A stretch of DNA of 64,000 nucleotides from UBA1765 sp045615885. GTDB lineage: Bacteria > Fibrobacterota > Fibrobacteria > Fibrobacterales > Fibrobacteraceae. The stretch is taken from positions 48,722 through 112,721 of the forward strand of contig JAZLFR010000055.1 of the NCBI GenBank assembly GCA_045615885.1. The letters run 5' to 3'. Below the pieces are notes generated by a model. It saw only the letters and a program-made list of their open reading frames with translations. It was not told the DNA's origin and did not search any database. A program made the position numbers and the translations under genes. Shown here one piece after another: positions 34,835 through 42,712 of the stretch. Position 1 is the stretch's first letter; each line of letters opens with the position of its first letter.

Positions 34835-35250
34835 CCAACTTCCTTAATAAAGTCTTCGTATTCGTAGATATAGTCGCTAGCATCATAATGCTCGGAGGCA
34901 AGTACCATGCAGACTGCGCCCGACGAAAAATTCTCGATTTCGCGCCAGGTCATGGTTGGAATGTAAAGGCCCTTGTACGAGCGGTTCAGCGAAAACTTCT
35001 GGCGTGTTTTGCCATTGTCGAGAACAACATCAAAGCTGCCGCTTGCAGCAATGATCAGCTGGCGAAGCTTGCGGTGCGCATGGCCGCCACGGGTAGCGCC
35101 GCCCGGCACATCATAAAGGTAGTACAGGCGCTTGATATCGAACGGCACAAGGTCGCCACCTTCGACAACGCTCAAGTTGCCTCGCTGGTCATGCACGATA
35201 GGAATATCAATCAGTTGCGGTTCATTCCACTTCGGGTCTTTCAAATCCAT
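34828..35250 (-). CDS. dTDP-sugar 3,4-ketoisomerase family protein (FdtA/QdtA/WxcM-like)
   Basis: 140 residues, a single cupin. IPIVHDQRGNLSVVEG near residue 16, FDIKRLYYLYDVPGG, and the conserved RGGHAHRKLRQLIIAASGSF near 55 (His residues of the active site) match the FdtA group that isomerises dTDP-4-keto-6-deoxyglucose to the 3-keto sugar. Such sugars go into cell-surface glycans, in line with the Wzc-like gene next to it, but no other dTDP-sugar gene is present. AGGAAG lies before the ATG. It follows nadK after 13 bases. Confidence 0.88.
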   Translation of the reverse strand: MDLKDPKWNEPQLIDIPIVHDQRGNLSVVEGGDLVPFDIKRLYYLYDVPGGATRGGHAHRKLRQLIIAASGSFDVVLDNGKTRQKFSLNRSYKGLYIPTMTWREIENFSSGAVCMVLASEHYDASDYIYEYEDFIKEVGD

Positions 35251-35263
35251 ATAAACTTCCTGA

Positions 35264-36142
35264 CTATCCTAAAAGTTTCGGCTTTCCGCTCCAGCCAAGC
35301 TTTTCGCGGAGCGCATCCATAAAACCATGTTCCATGCGAATAAATTTCGTCACGTAATTACTTTTTTCAAGCACAATGTATTCGCCCGGCTGCATGGAAT
35401 AGCTGATCCTTCCGTCGAATACAAGACGGAGCGGAACATCGGTAACCGAAGCCATTTTGCATTCCAAAGCTGCAGGCATAATGAGCGGGCGCATGGTAAG
35501 GCTGCTCGGGGCGATCGGCGTCAAAACGAATACGCCCGAAGACGGGTAAATGAGCGGACCGCCGGCAGACAGATTGTAGGCCGTGGAGCCAGTCGGCGTA
35601 GAAAGCAAAAGAGAGTCGGCCCAGTATTCCGTCAAATGTTTGTGATCAATGTCAACGGTAATATTTACCATTCGTTCCGGGCCGTCGGCACGAACAAGAA
35701 CCTCGTTCAGCACGGTTTCCTTGAACAAAAGTTTGCCGCTCTTGTTGAAAATTCTAGCATCCATCATGATGCGGTCACGCAACTGGAATTCACCCGCAAG
35801 AATTTTTTCCAGAGTCTCTTGCAAGTCTTCGGCGCGCATCTCTGCCAAAAAGCCAACCTTGCCTGCATTCACGCCAAGAATCGGCACGGAGGTTCCAAGG
35901 GCAAGGCGAGCCGTAGAAAGCACGGTACCGTCACCGCCAATCGCAATGAGCAAATCGACAGAACGCATGGCGCGCTCCCCCACGATGCGGAACGGTTTTT
36001 GCACGAGCGAACGGAGCGATTCCATGGCATAAAAGCGAATGTCCGTATGCCTGGCAGCCCATGCAGAAATGCTTTCCAGAGCAGAAAGCAGTTCCGGGCT
36101 CTTAGCCTTAAAACCTACGACACCGATCTTTGAAATTTTCAC
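35264..36142 (-). CDS. nadK: NAD kinase
   Basis: 292 residues from GTG (36140-36142) with AAGGAGG 4 bases upstream; this GTG overlaps the stop of the AroA-like gene (GTGA). IGGDGTVLSTARL near residue 72, LGVNAGKVGFLAEM near 93, NEVLVRADGPERM near 150 and the glycine-rich LLLSTPTGSTAYNLSAGGP near 185 are the family motifs. It phosphorylates NAD to NADP. It is translationally coupled to the aromatic amino-acid cluster. Confidence 0.95.
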   Translation of the reverse strand: MKISKIGVVGFKAKSPELLSALESISAWAARHTDIRFYAMESLRSLVQKPFRIVGERAMRSVDLLIAIGGDGTVLSTARLALGTSVPILGVNAGKVGFLAEMRAEDLQETLEKILAGEFQLRDRIMMDARIFNKSGKLLFKETVLNEVLVRADGPERMVNITVDIDHKHLTEYWADSLLLSTPTGSTAYNLSAGGPLIYPSSGVFVLTPIAPSSLTMRPLIMPAALECKMASVTDVPLRLVFDGRISYSMQPGEYIVLEKSNYVTKFIRMEHGFMDALREKLGWSGKPKLLG

Positions 36143-37470
36143 GATTCCTCCTTGCCGCAAATTTTGAAAATGCTTTCACGCACACCGGGGAAAACCTCTT
36201 CCGTTTTTTCGATGCCAACAATTTCGACCGGCACTTTTACTCGGGCAGCCAAAATAGACAGGGCAAGGCCCACAACCGGGAACCCGGTACAATCAAACTC
36301 GCCGACATCAAGTTCTTCGCGGCCGCGAATAACGAGGCCATCTTCGTAAACGCCGATTTCGGCACCGGTCTGGCGCAGATTTTTTGCAATGCATTCAAGA
36401 AGCGGCTTTGCTGCGTCCACTTCTTCTGGAGGCAAATGGAATATAGTTTCCTTTTCGGCATAGCAGGCTGCAACGGCGAGCAACGGAATTTCTTCGACGG
36501 CAATAGCCATCTGGTCGCCCGCAAAATGGCACCCCTGCAAGCGCTTGTTTGCAAGCGGCTTGATGGCGATGTCGCCATACGCTTCACCGTAGCGTTCACG
36601 GCGGCCAGTCACTTCGAAATCTGCGCCCATGCGTTTTAGCACGCTGAATGCACTCGCGCGGCTACCGCCAACAACGACATTCTTGACAAGCTCGCCATCT
36701 TTGGTTGCCGCAAAAAGCGAAGCGACAATCAAGGCAAGCGCTTCCGTGACATCGCCCGGAATGTAATAGTCGCGCGAAGTCATGATCTTGGTTTCGCCAA
36801 GAAGCGTGCGCCAGGTGCGTTCGAGCTTCATGCCCTTAGCCTTAGCCAGGCGCCTTGAAAGTTCATCCTTCAGTTCCGGAGTGTGCACTTCGAACTTCAT
36901 GTTTGCGCCAAAATAGACGAGCATAGAAGAAAGCTGGTCGCGAACAGAAAGTTTTTCTTCGAGGGAAAGTTCGCGGCCATCGACAAGGGCAGAAAGCAGA
37001 GCGTAGTTCCTAGGCAAATACGGGAAACCGCCAAAGCTCCCCTTCTTCAGGCTAGGGACTCGTTCCGGAAAATGGAACGAAACGGAATTTTCAGTTTCTT
37101 CTTCAATGACTGCGCCAGTCAACTTTTTGAGCAGGGTTATGCGGTCAGCAAAATCGGTGCAACTATTTGCAAACATCGTAAAGCGAGAATCGCGGTCCTT
37201 GCTTGCAAGCGCCCAAATCAAAACCTGCGCATTGAGCGAAAAATCGCTCGGCAAAATTGCAGGCAACTTGTACATGAAGCCAATACCTTCAAGCACAAGC
37301 TGGTTACCGACTTCGCGAGACTCCAAGCCAAATTCGCGGAGCGCTTCTGCAAAGCGCATGAGTTCGCTAGTCTTCTTAAAATCGTCAATGACGGTACGCC
37401 CCTTTACCAAAAGGGCAAGCACCAGGCTCTGTTCGAGCATTTCACGATCGGCGTTAACACTCCACTCCAT
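36139..37470 (-). CDS. Degenerate AroA (EPSP synthase) homologue
   Basis: 443 residues from the ATG with AGAGGT 4 bases upstream (GTG and TTG codons just before are alternatives). The two-lobed EPSP-synthase pattern can be followed: LVLALLVKGRTVIDDF near the start, YYIPGDVTEALALIVASLF near 228, EEIPLLAVAACYAEKETI near 318. By eye several catalytic positions are changed: the N-terminal GDKS/GSKS is NADREM, the KESDR motif reads VDAAKP, the DHR motif reads CTG, and the Lys before FPGV is replaced. It may be inactive, regulatory, or act on another substrate. The neighbours are TyrA, chorismate mutase and nadK, so a link to aromatic synthesis is plausible. Confidence 0.75.
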   Translation of the reverse strand: MEWSVNADREMLEQSLVLALLVKGRTVIDDFKKTSELMRFAEALREFGLESREVGNQLVLEGIGFMYKLPAILPSDFSLNAQVLIWALASKDRDSRFTMFANSCTDFADRITLLKKLTGAVIEEETENSVSFHFPERVPSLKKGSFGGFPYLPRNYALLSALVDGRELSLEEKLSVRDQLSSMLVYFGANMKFEVHTPELKDELSRRLAKAKGMKLERTWRTLLGETKIMTSRDYYIPGDVTEALALIVASLFAATKDGELVKNVVVGGSRASAFSVLKRMGADFEVTGRRERYGEAYGDIAIKPLANKRLQGCHFAGDQMAIAVEEIPLLAVAACYAEKETIFHLPPEEVDAAKPLLECIAKNLRQTGAEIGVYEDGLVIRGREELDVGEFDCTGFPVVGLALSILAARVKVPVEIVGIEKTEEVFPGVRESIFKICGKEES

Positions 37471-37479
37471 CAACACCTC

Positions 37480-38598
37480 TTAGCGGACTGCAGCTTCGTG
37501 ACCGAGCTTAGTCAAAAGTTCCACGGCTTCCTTCGCTTCGCGTTCCGTCTTGAACGCAAGCAACAGCGTACCCGAAACATTTTCGCGAACCTTCATAAGT
37601 TCAATGTCGCGCACGTTCAAACCGGCATCGGCAATCGGCTTCATCACATCGAGGATTGTACCCGGCTTGTCTTCAAGGGCAACAGTCACGTCAAAGAATG
37701 CATGGCCAGCGCTACGGCCCGGAGCAAAGAGCGAAGCGCGCCCCTTGTTGCCAGCTTCAAAAACGTTATGCACACGTTCATCACAATTTTCCGCTGCACT
37801 TGCAAGTTCATCAACCGCCTTGCGGGTTTCTTCAATGCCGTTTGCAAAATCGGTCAAAGCTTTAGAAATTGCCTCGCGGTTTGTAACAAGGATATCGTGC
37901 CACATGTTCCAACCGCTGGCGGCAATGCGGGTCATGTCACGGAAACCGCGGCCGGCAAAGTGCTGGTAATTGTTATCGAGCAAATCCTTTGGCAGGTTAC
38001 CTGCAAGCGTAGAACTGACCATTTGCGGCATGTGGCTGAGCCATGCAATCGTGCGGTCATGGATTTCTGGCGGGAACACAACTTCCTGCGCGCCAAGGAA
38101 TGCAATCAATTCAGAAAGGCAAGCATACTGTTCCGGTTCCACGCCTTCTGGCGGGCAAACAAACCAATAGGCATTCTCAAAGAGCGACGGATCGTTGTAT
38201 TCAAGCGTGCGCTTTTCGGAGCCGGCCATCGGGTGGCCGCCCACAAACAGGAACGGGCTATTCAGCTTGGAGCCAGCCTTGCAGATTACGGACTTTGTGC
38301 TGCCGATATCGCTCACGAGCACAGGGCTATCAAGTTTCACAGTCGAAAGCTTTTCAAGCATATCCAGAATGTGGAGGATTGGCGAGCAGAGCAAAATAAG
38401 TTCTGTGCCACGCGCCCAGTTTTCAACATCGTCGTATGCAAAGAATTCATCGGCAATTCCAAGTTCCTTGGCCCTGTCGAGAGTCTTCTGCGAACTTACC
38501 ACGCGGATTGTTACCGGGAGCTTCGATTCCCTGATAGCAACGGCAATGGAACTAGCCAAAAGGCCAAAGCCAACAAAGGTAACACTCTTCAAGCGCAT
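37480..38598 (-). CDS. tyrA: Prephenate dehydrogenase with C-terminal ACT domain (TyrA)
   Basis: 372 residues from the ATG with GAGGAAT upstream, 1 base after the chorismate mutase stop. NAD-binding start VTFVGFGLLASSIAVAI, VSDIGSTKSVI near residue 108, GGHPMAGSEKRTLEY near 130, and AWLSHMPQMVSSTLAG near 205 with the catalytic His identify TyrA. Residues about 290-372 (FFDVTVALEDKPGTILDVMK) form an ACT domain, likely for tyrosine feedback. It converts prephenate to 4-hydroxyphenylpyruvate. It is coupled to chorismate mutase, which supplies prephenate. Confidence 0.93.
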   Translation of the reverse strand: MRLKSVTFVGFGLLASSIAVAIRESKLPVTIRVVSSQKTLDRAKELGIADEFFAYDDVENWARGTELILLCSPILHILDMLEKLSTVKLDSPVLVSDIGSTKSVICKAGSKLNSPFLFVGGHPMAGSEKRTLEYNDPSLFENAYWFVCPPEGVEPEQYACLSELIAFLGAQEVVFPPEIHDRTIAWLSHMPQMVSSTLAGNLPKDLLDNNYQHFAGRGFRDMTRIAASGWNMWHDILVTNREAISKALTDFANGIEETRKAVDELASAAENCDERVHNVFEAGNKGRASLFAPGRSAGHAFFDVTVALEDKPGTILDVMKPIADAGLNVRDIELMKVRENVSGTLLLAFKTEREAKEAVELLTKLGHEAAVR

Positions 38599-38599
38599 A

Positions 38600-38854
38600 C
38601 TATTCCTCGATCTTGCGAGTTTCACGCATAAGTACGGCAAAAATTTCGCTAACGGATTCCGGGTGAAGCGGGCCTTTTGACTTAGAGGCCACGCGGTCAA
38701 GAATCTCCTGTTCGCGGCTTGCGTCAAAAACAGGCAAGCCCTTTTCTTTTTTGATTTTACCAATTTCTACAGCATAGGAAGCCCTTTCGTTCAAAAGGGA
38801 AATAAGCTGATCTTCCAATGCATCAATCTTTTTGCGCCAATCTGAAATTTCCAT
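38600..38854 (-). CDS. Chorismate mutase (AroQ class, single domain)
   Basis: 84 residues from the ATG at 38854; the longer open frame upstream runs through the terminator of the preceding gene and is not coding. The AroQ helix pattern is clear: WRKKIDALEDQLISLLNERA with the first Arg and the second Arg of the active site, VEIGKIKKEKGLPVFDASRE near 36, and REQEIL followed by helix 3 (IFAVLMRETRKIEE). It makes prephenate from chorismate for TyrA. It is first in the tyrosine/nadK operon. Confidence 0.92.
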   Translation of the reverse strand: MEISDWRKKIDALEDQLISLLNERASYAVEIGKIKKEKGLPVFDASREQEILDRVASKSKGPLHPESVSEIFAVLMRETRKIEE

Positions 38855-38867
38855 ATAGAATAACATA

Positions 38868-38901
38868 GAAAAAATGCCCCAAGGGAACAAAACCCTGGGG
38901 C
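38868..38901 (-). terminator. Terminator after the PD-(D/E)XK gene, ahead of the chorismate mutase operon
   Basis: Minus strand GCCCCAGGG, 7-base loop, CCCTTGGGGC, then ATTTTTTC. It shares its stem and the following TTTCAAGG-ACACCGAG words (left of the gene stop) with sequences at 40171-40216 and 40946-40985. Confidence 0.82.
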
Positions 38902-38948
38902 TAATTTTCTCAATTTTCAAGGACACCGAGTCTGCACTGGCTTTGTAG

Positions 38949-39956
38949 TTACGCGTTCTGAAGTTCCTGCTGGATTTCAAGAACCTGCGAAAGAGGAATG
39001 TCAAGAAAATCAGAAACATCTTCGGGAGTTTTGCCCTTCTGAAGATTTTTCTTGATCAAGTTCACTCGCTGTTCTTCTTGCAGCTTGCGTTCTTCCTCGC
39101 GGCCCTTGCTGAAGGCGTCGTCAATGCAGCAGTCAATGTCGAATTGTGTTACCATGCGGTCCTCCATCTTGGCAAGGATTTCTTTTGGGGTGCGTCGCAC
39201 GCGGAGACGATCGTAAGCGGCAATGATCGCCTCGTTCTGCGTTTTCGGGACATCGTCCTTGTCCTTGCTGTTGCAAAGAAGGTCGAGCCACTCGCGTTCC
39301 TCTGCAGAAAGGCCGTGCTCCTTCTCGAACTTCGGCAAGTCAATCCAAATATAACTTAAAACATTGCTCTCGGGCAATACTCCAGGTTTGCCGACCTTGC
39401 TTTTGCAGTACATGGCCCATTCCTCGCGGTAGCCGTAGCTCGCGTCGATAGTCTCGTTCATAAGCCAGAGGCTGATCATCTTCGGCACATGGTAGCGCGC
39501 CGCCGTACTGATTTTCGCAAAATCCTTGCGGTAGGCAAGCAACGCCTCGCGGTGCGCCTCGGCAGCAACAACTGCCCCATAGAGAATCGCACGATCCTTG
39601 ATGCCCGTGTGGCTAAAGCGCTGCATCTCAATATCAAACCATTCATCGCGACCGTTCTGCGCATGAATGTCGATGCGCACAAGGTCATCGGAAGCCTGGA
39701 TGAGGCTAAGGTCCGTTTGGCGAAGCCGCAGCGCCTTGATTTTTTCCTCGCCTTCAAGCCTCAAGATGGTGTTCAAGAAATCCTGCAAGATTGCGACATC
39801 GGCAAAGAGCCACTTGAACGAGATGTCAAACCTCGCGTCCATGAAGACGTTCTTGCGGAAAAGTTCCGGGACCTCGCTTTCGGGAAGATCCTGCGAAAGG
39901 ATTTTGTAGTTGGAGAAAAACGCCTGCCAATCAGTGAAAAGTGTTTGCAGTTCCAT
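38949..39956 (-). CDS. PD-(D/E)XK nuclease family transposase-like protein (Rpn-like)
   Basis: 335 residues. The N-terminal half shows the PDDEXK_2/Rpn pattern: FDISFKWLFAD near residue 45, the short helix ILQDFLNTIL, then IDIHAQNGRDEWFDIEMQ near 97 with the D...E-x-Q nuclease core, and AILYGAVV. The C-terminus is a charged helix with a short LKxGKTPEDVSDFLDIPLSQV repeat-like end. Relatives promote recA-independent recombination or are orphan mobile-element proteins, and many genomes have several copies. There are no terminal inverted repeats or target duplications that I can see. It starts the accessory patch 38949-42452. Confidence 0.85.
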   Translation of the reverse strand: MELQTLFTDWQAFFSNYKILSQDLPESEVPELFRKNVFMDARFDISFKWLFADVAILQDFLNTILRLEGEEKIKALRLRQTDLSLIQASDDLVRIDIHAQNGRDEWFDIEMQRFSHTGIKDRAILYGAVVAAEAHREALLAYRKDFAKISTAARYHVPKMISLWLMNETIDASYGYREEWAMYCKSKVGKPGVLPESNVLSYIWIDLPKFEKEHGLSAEEREWLDLLCNSKDKDDVPKTQNEAIIAAYDRLRVRRTPKEILAKMEDRMVTQFDIDCCIDDAFSKGREEERKLQEEQRVNLIKKNLQKGKTPEDVSDFLDIPLSQVLEIQQELQNA

Positions 39957-40234
39957 AAGCGTATTTTAGTACCGCCGGCAGAATTGCCGAACGGGGCCAA
40001 GCGACAGTCCGCTTAACCATATGTATTAAAACGCGAATAAGCCGAGTGTTGCGACAGCAAGCTTGCTTGCTGGCATTACCGAGGCGCATGAGCCTGGCTT
40101 CCGTTAGGAAGCCCAACGCTTTTTGCAGCAATATTCGGCACAAAAAGATTGTAAAATTTTAGAGACGAAACGCCCCAAGGGATTGGAACCCTGGGGCGAG
40201 CGTTTCAAGGTCACCGAGCTTGCCGAGGTGACCT
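39957..40234. other. Spacer with the second copy of the GGGA/CCCTGGGG element
   Basis: 278 bases without a gene. At 40171-40198 is the hairpin CGCCCCAAGGG / CCCTGGGGCG, followed by TTTCAAGGTCACCGAG, which resembles the element after the PD-(D/E)XK gene. It may terminate the FISUMP gene at 40235, although its T run is weak. The rest (a few short inverted repeats such as AAGCTTGCTT near 40062) shows nothing I can name. Confidence 0.5.
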
Positions 40235-40921
40235 TTAGTCCTGGAGACAACGAACTGAATAACGGAAGCCCTTGCCACAGCTTTGAATGAGGCCATAGTC
40301 GTCGTTTATGTGCAGGCAATATGCATCAGCGAATGTATATCCCTTTTCTGAACCGACATCTACTTGATAGCTAGTTTCTTCCGTAGAAGTCCAGAAGTAA
40401 GCTTCACTGCCAAGGTCATTGTACTTCAAGTCGACGTAGTAACCAGCAGGGAGTGCAGAAAAGCCAATCGTGTTAAATCCACCTTCCCAGCTAACATCAC
40501 GCAGATGGTTGAACCATTCCTCTTCTCCCTCTTGGTATAAAGAGTTGACATTTTCCAAAGTCGCACTCAATCCTTTTTGATACAAAATCTCTTTTACCCT
40601 TACTTTTACAGTATCAATAAAGGTTTCCATTTCATCCTTACCAGGCAAGTGCCAACCGCTAGGGCAAGCCTTCATTGCCTCCTCCCAGCTATACAGGATA
40701 CCATACTTTTCACAATTGACAGGATCACCATCGTAGCAATACGAATATGCGTTTTTATTTTTCGCATTTAGGTTCGCAGCCATCCAAACTTGATTGCCTA
40801 TCGTTACTGTGGGATAACTGATTTTTTCAACATTTCCAGCCCCCACACTATCGGAATCTGAACCGCACCCAATCAGGCCAAAAGAAACCAAGGCAAGAGC
40901 AGTTTCCATAATCTTCATCAT
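40235..40921 (-). CDS. FISUMP-domain lipoprotein 1
   Basis: 228 residues. The signal peptide ends in a lipobox-like GLIGC (Cys19), then a short linker and one Fibrobacter succinogenes major paralogous domain: VTIGNQVWMAANLNAKN near 39, CEKYGILYSWEEAMKACPSGWHLPGKDE (about 70-97, with paired Cys), FWTSTEE near 176, and the C-terminal FRYSVRCLQD. The family is hugely expanded in Fibrobacter; its function is unknown, with cell-surface or substrate attachment suggested. AAGGA lies before the ATG. The neighbour at 41002 is a divergent copy. Confidence 0.9.
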   Translation of the reverse strand: MMKIMETALALVSFGLIGCGSDSDSVGAGNVEKISYPTVTIGNQVWMAANLNAKNKNAYSYCYDGDPVNCEKYGILYSWEEAMKACPSGWHLPGKDEMETFIDTVKVRVKEILYQKGLSATLENVNSLYQEGEEEWFNHLRDVSWEGGFNTIGFSALPAGYYVDLKYNDLGSEAYFWTSTEETSYQVDVGSEKGYTFADAYCLHINDDYGLIQSCGKGFRYSVRCLQD

Positions 40922-40945
40922 TTTTTCCTTTTTTAAAAGTGTCCA

Positions 40946-40999
40946 TGGGATCAGAACCCTGGGGCATTTGTTTCAAGGCTTTGCTAAGCCTTGGCTAGG
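40946..40999. repeat. Third copy of the GGGA/CCCTGGGG element
   Basis: CCATGGGATCAGAACCCTGG, then TTTCAAGG and a hairpin AAGGCTT-TGCT-AAGCCTT, just past the stop of FISUMP lipoprotein 2. It shares GGGA-N4-AACCCTGGGG and TTTCAAGG with 38876-38930 and 40171-40216. Confidence 0.5.
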
Positions 41000-41001
41000 C
41001 G

Positions 41002-41604
41002 CTATTGCCACTGAACACAACGAACCGAGAATGCGAAGGACTTGTCTTCAACACGATCTTCCACATAGTCGCCGCCACCGCGCAATGAGAAAGCAAAGAA
41101 CTCATTGGTGTACTCCGTAGAAGACCATAAGCGAACCGTGATGCCAAGGTTTTTGAAATTTTCCCAGTCGTAGAAACCACCAGCAACACGAGCAAAAAAA
41201 TCAATAGAATCAGATTTTTTCAAAAAATCAGTCCCTATACGGGTTTCCATATCATATTTGCTAGGCAAAAACCAATCGCTAGGGCAGGCATCCATTGCGG
41301 CTTTCCATGTGTAAAGGTGACCGTACTTTTCGCAATAGGAAAGATCGTTATTATAGCAAAACGCCCCTTCACCATAATCATAATTCAAATTTTCAGCCAT
41401 CCATACCAGATTACCAATCTTCACCGTCTTGTAGGTTTGTCCGTCGCGTTCATCCACAAGTGTACCATAGTAAACTTCGCCACTACCAGGGCGATTTGTA
41501 CCCCCCTGTTCAGACAACTCGTTTGCCTGTGTTGACGAGTCATCGCCACATGCCACAAAGAATGCGGCAGCAAAAGACAAGGTCATGATTATTTTTTTGT
41601 TCAT
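41002..41604 (-). CDS. FISUMP-domain lipoprotein 2
   Basis: 200 residues. The signal peptide has a lipobox-like FFVAC (Cys19) followed by GDDSSTQ, a linker, then the FISUMP domain: YKTVKIGNLVWMAENLNYDY near residue 58, CEKYGHLYTWKAAMDACPSDWFLPS (about 90-115), LWSSTEYTNEFFAF near 163, and FSVRCVQWQ at the end. CGGAG is the ribosome site. It differs from its neighbour by a shorter middle region. Probably anchored in the outer membrane. Function unknown. Confidence 0.92.
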   Translation of the reverse strand: MNKKIIMTLSFAAAFFVACGDDSSTQANELSEQGGTNRPGSGEVYYGTLVDERDGQTYKTVKIGNLVWMAENLNYDYGEGAFCYNNDLSYCEKYGHLYTWKAAMDACPSDWFLPSKYDMETRIGTDFLKKSDSIDFFARVAGGFYDWENFKNLGITVRLWSSTEYTNEFFAFSLRGGGDYVEDRVEDKSFAFSVRCVQWQ

Positions 41605-41621
41605 ATTTTTCTCCGATGAAT

Positions 41622-42452
41622 TTATTTTTTCAACTTAAAATGTGAAACTGAATCATAAAGACGAGATTTCGTAATTCTTAGTTCTTTTTTGAAGTGAGAG
41701 ACCAGCACATCCTTCACTATATCCTCGCTTGACACAAATGCCGTAAAATCCGGCTTGGGGCAGACCTTCATTTCCTTAACTAAGCGCCCCTTATAAGGAA
41801 TACTCAAGAAGTTTCCTACAAAGGGCAGGTTTTCACCATAGACAAAGAAACGCAGTTCCTTTTCCGACGCGAAGGCCCGTCTTTTTAGGCTCATCAACTC
41901 GATAAAGTCTTCTTCATCAAATTTTTTCCTGTCTTTCAAAAAAGAGCCTTTTCCAGAACTTTTCAGATCCTCGGATGTGAATTCATAGTTGCAAGATTTC
42001 ACATATACGGTGGCATTATTCTTTTTTGCGAAATCATTCAGCGCCTTTAGCAAGATGCTAAAATCCAAGGTCAGCTGAACCAAATCGTGTTTACCATCCG
42101 GGTCGAACATTCGCCAAAACGCGGCTTCATTTTCGCCATGCTCGGTGGTTACACACATGCAAGCCAATTCCTTCGGCGAGAAACCTAGCGACTTGTAATC
42201 TCCACACGCAAACCTTTTTTCAAACGGGTCTTCCCAAGTTCTTGGGTCGGTAAAAGAAATTTCCTTGGACTCAATAATGTCCTTCGCCCTAGCATAGCGC
42301 ATATAGCGATACACAGTCAGCCTATTTTCACTGAATTGATCAACCTTGAAATCGCCCAGAAACTTTACATTGTTCAATGACTTAAAGATTTCTTTGATTT
42401 TTTTTGAGTCGACAAACGCTCTATCTTTTTTGGACATAATTTCAGTGACCAT
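41622..42452 (-). CDS. DUF2971-like protein
   Basis: 276 residues, cytoplasmic. The N-terminal pattern VYRYMRYARAKDIIESKEIS followed by FTDPRTWEDPFE (residues about 50-85), then MCVTTEHGENEAAFWRMFDPDG near 115 and SEKELRFFVY near 210, is the usual layout of DUF2971 proteins, whose function is unknown and which often occur in defence or mobile regions. It is AT-rich. An in-frame ATG at codon 6 is an alternative start. The gap to the FISUMP gene is 17 bases, but a shared role is not evident. Confidence 0.7.
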   Translation of the reverse strand: MVTEIMSKKDRAFVDSKKIKEIFKSLNNVKFLGDFKVDQFSENRLTVYRYMRYARAKDIIESKEISFTDPRTWEDPFEKRFACGDYKSLGFSPKELACMCVTTEHGENEAAFWRMFDPDGKHDLVQLTLDFSILLKALNDFAKKNNATVYVKSCNYEFTSEDLKSSGKGSFLKDRKKFDEEDFIELMSLKRRAFASEKELRFFVYGENLPFVGNFLSIPYKGRLVKEMKVCPKPDFTAFVSSEDIVKDVLVSHFKKELRITKSRLYDSVSHFKLKK

Positions 42453-42489
42453 TTTAGAGTTGCTTCTTTTTTATTTTCTCGCGCTTAAA

Positions 42490-42542
42490 TGTAAACAAAA
42501 AAAAACAATGTCAAGTATTTTTTAGAAAATTGTTGTTTACAG
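42490..42542. promoter_or_regulatory. Long imperfect inverted repeat upstream of the DUF2971-like gene
   Basis: TGTAAACAA...CAAT and ATTGTTGTTTACA face each other across about 25 AT-rich bases, starting 38 bases upstream of the DUF2971-like start. It may contain the promoter and operator of that gene. Confidence 0.35.
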
Positions 42543-42604
42543 ACAAAGAAAACGCGACATTCTAAAGCTTCAATTGTCAATGCAGGTAATGACACCCCAG
42601 AATA

Positions 42605-42620
42605 GTTAGGCTAACCTAAC
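42605..42620. promoter_or_regulatory. DtxR/IdeR-type iron box
   Basis: GTTAGGCTAACCTAAC has perfect 6-base arms around CTAA and matches 15 of 19 positions of the DtxR/IdeR consensus (core TTAGGCTAACCTAA). It lies 93 bases upstream of the dtxR-like start, in the divergent spacer. Autoregulation by the adjacent gene is likely. Confidence 0.65.
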
Positions 42621-42659
42621 AAAAGTTTCACAAAAGGCTACTTTTTTACTACAAAACAT

Positions 42660-42690
42660 TTCAATTAAGTTCAAAAGTGCTATATTATAT
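42660..42690 (+). promoter_or_regulatory. Possible promoter of the dtxR-like gene
   Basis: TTCAAT and TATTAT (within TATATTATATT) are about 17 bases apart and end some 25 bases before the start codon. Weak but well placed. Confidence 0.35.
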
Positions 42691-42712
42691 TGTCAAGACA
42701 AAGGGATTAAAC

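Noticed and set aside
36883..38631. 582-residue open frame opposite the aroA-like and tyrA genes
   Set aside because: It spans two real genes on the other strand and has no recognisable domain.
38600..39019. 139-residue version of chorismate mutase
   Set aside because: The extra N-terminus runs through the terminator of the upstream gene and is hydrophobic nonsense. The short form has the exact AroQ length.
38949..39956. Complete insertion sequence around the PD-(D/E)XK gene
   Set aside because: No terminal inverted repeats or target duplication could be found around the gene.
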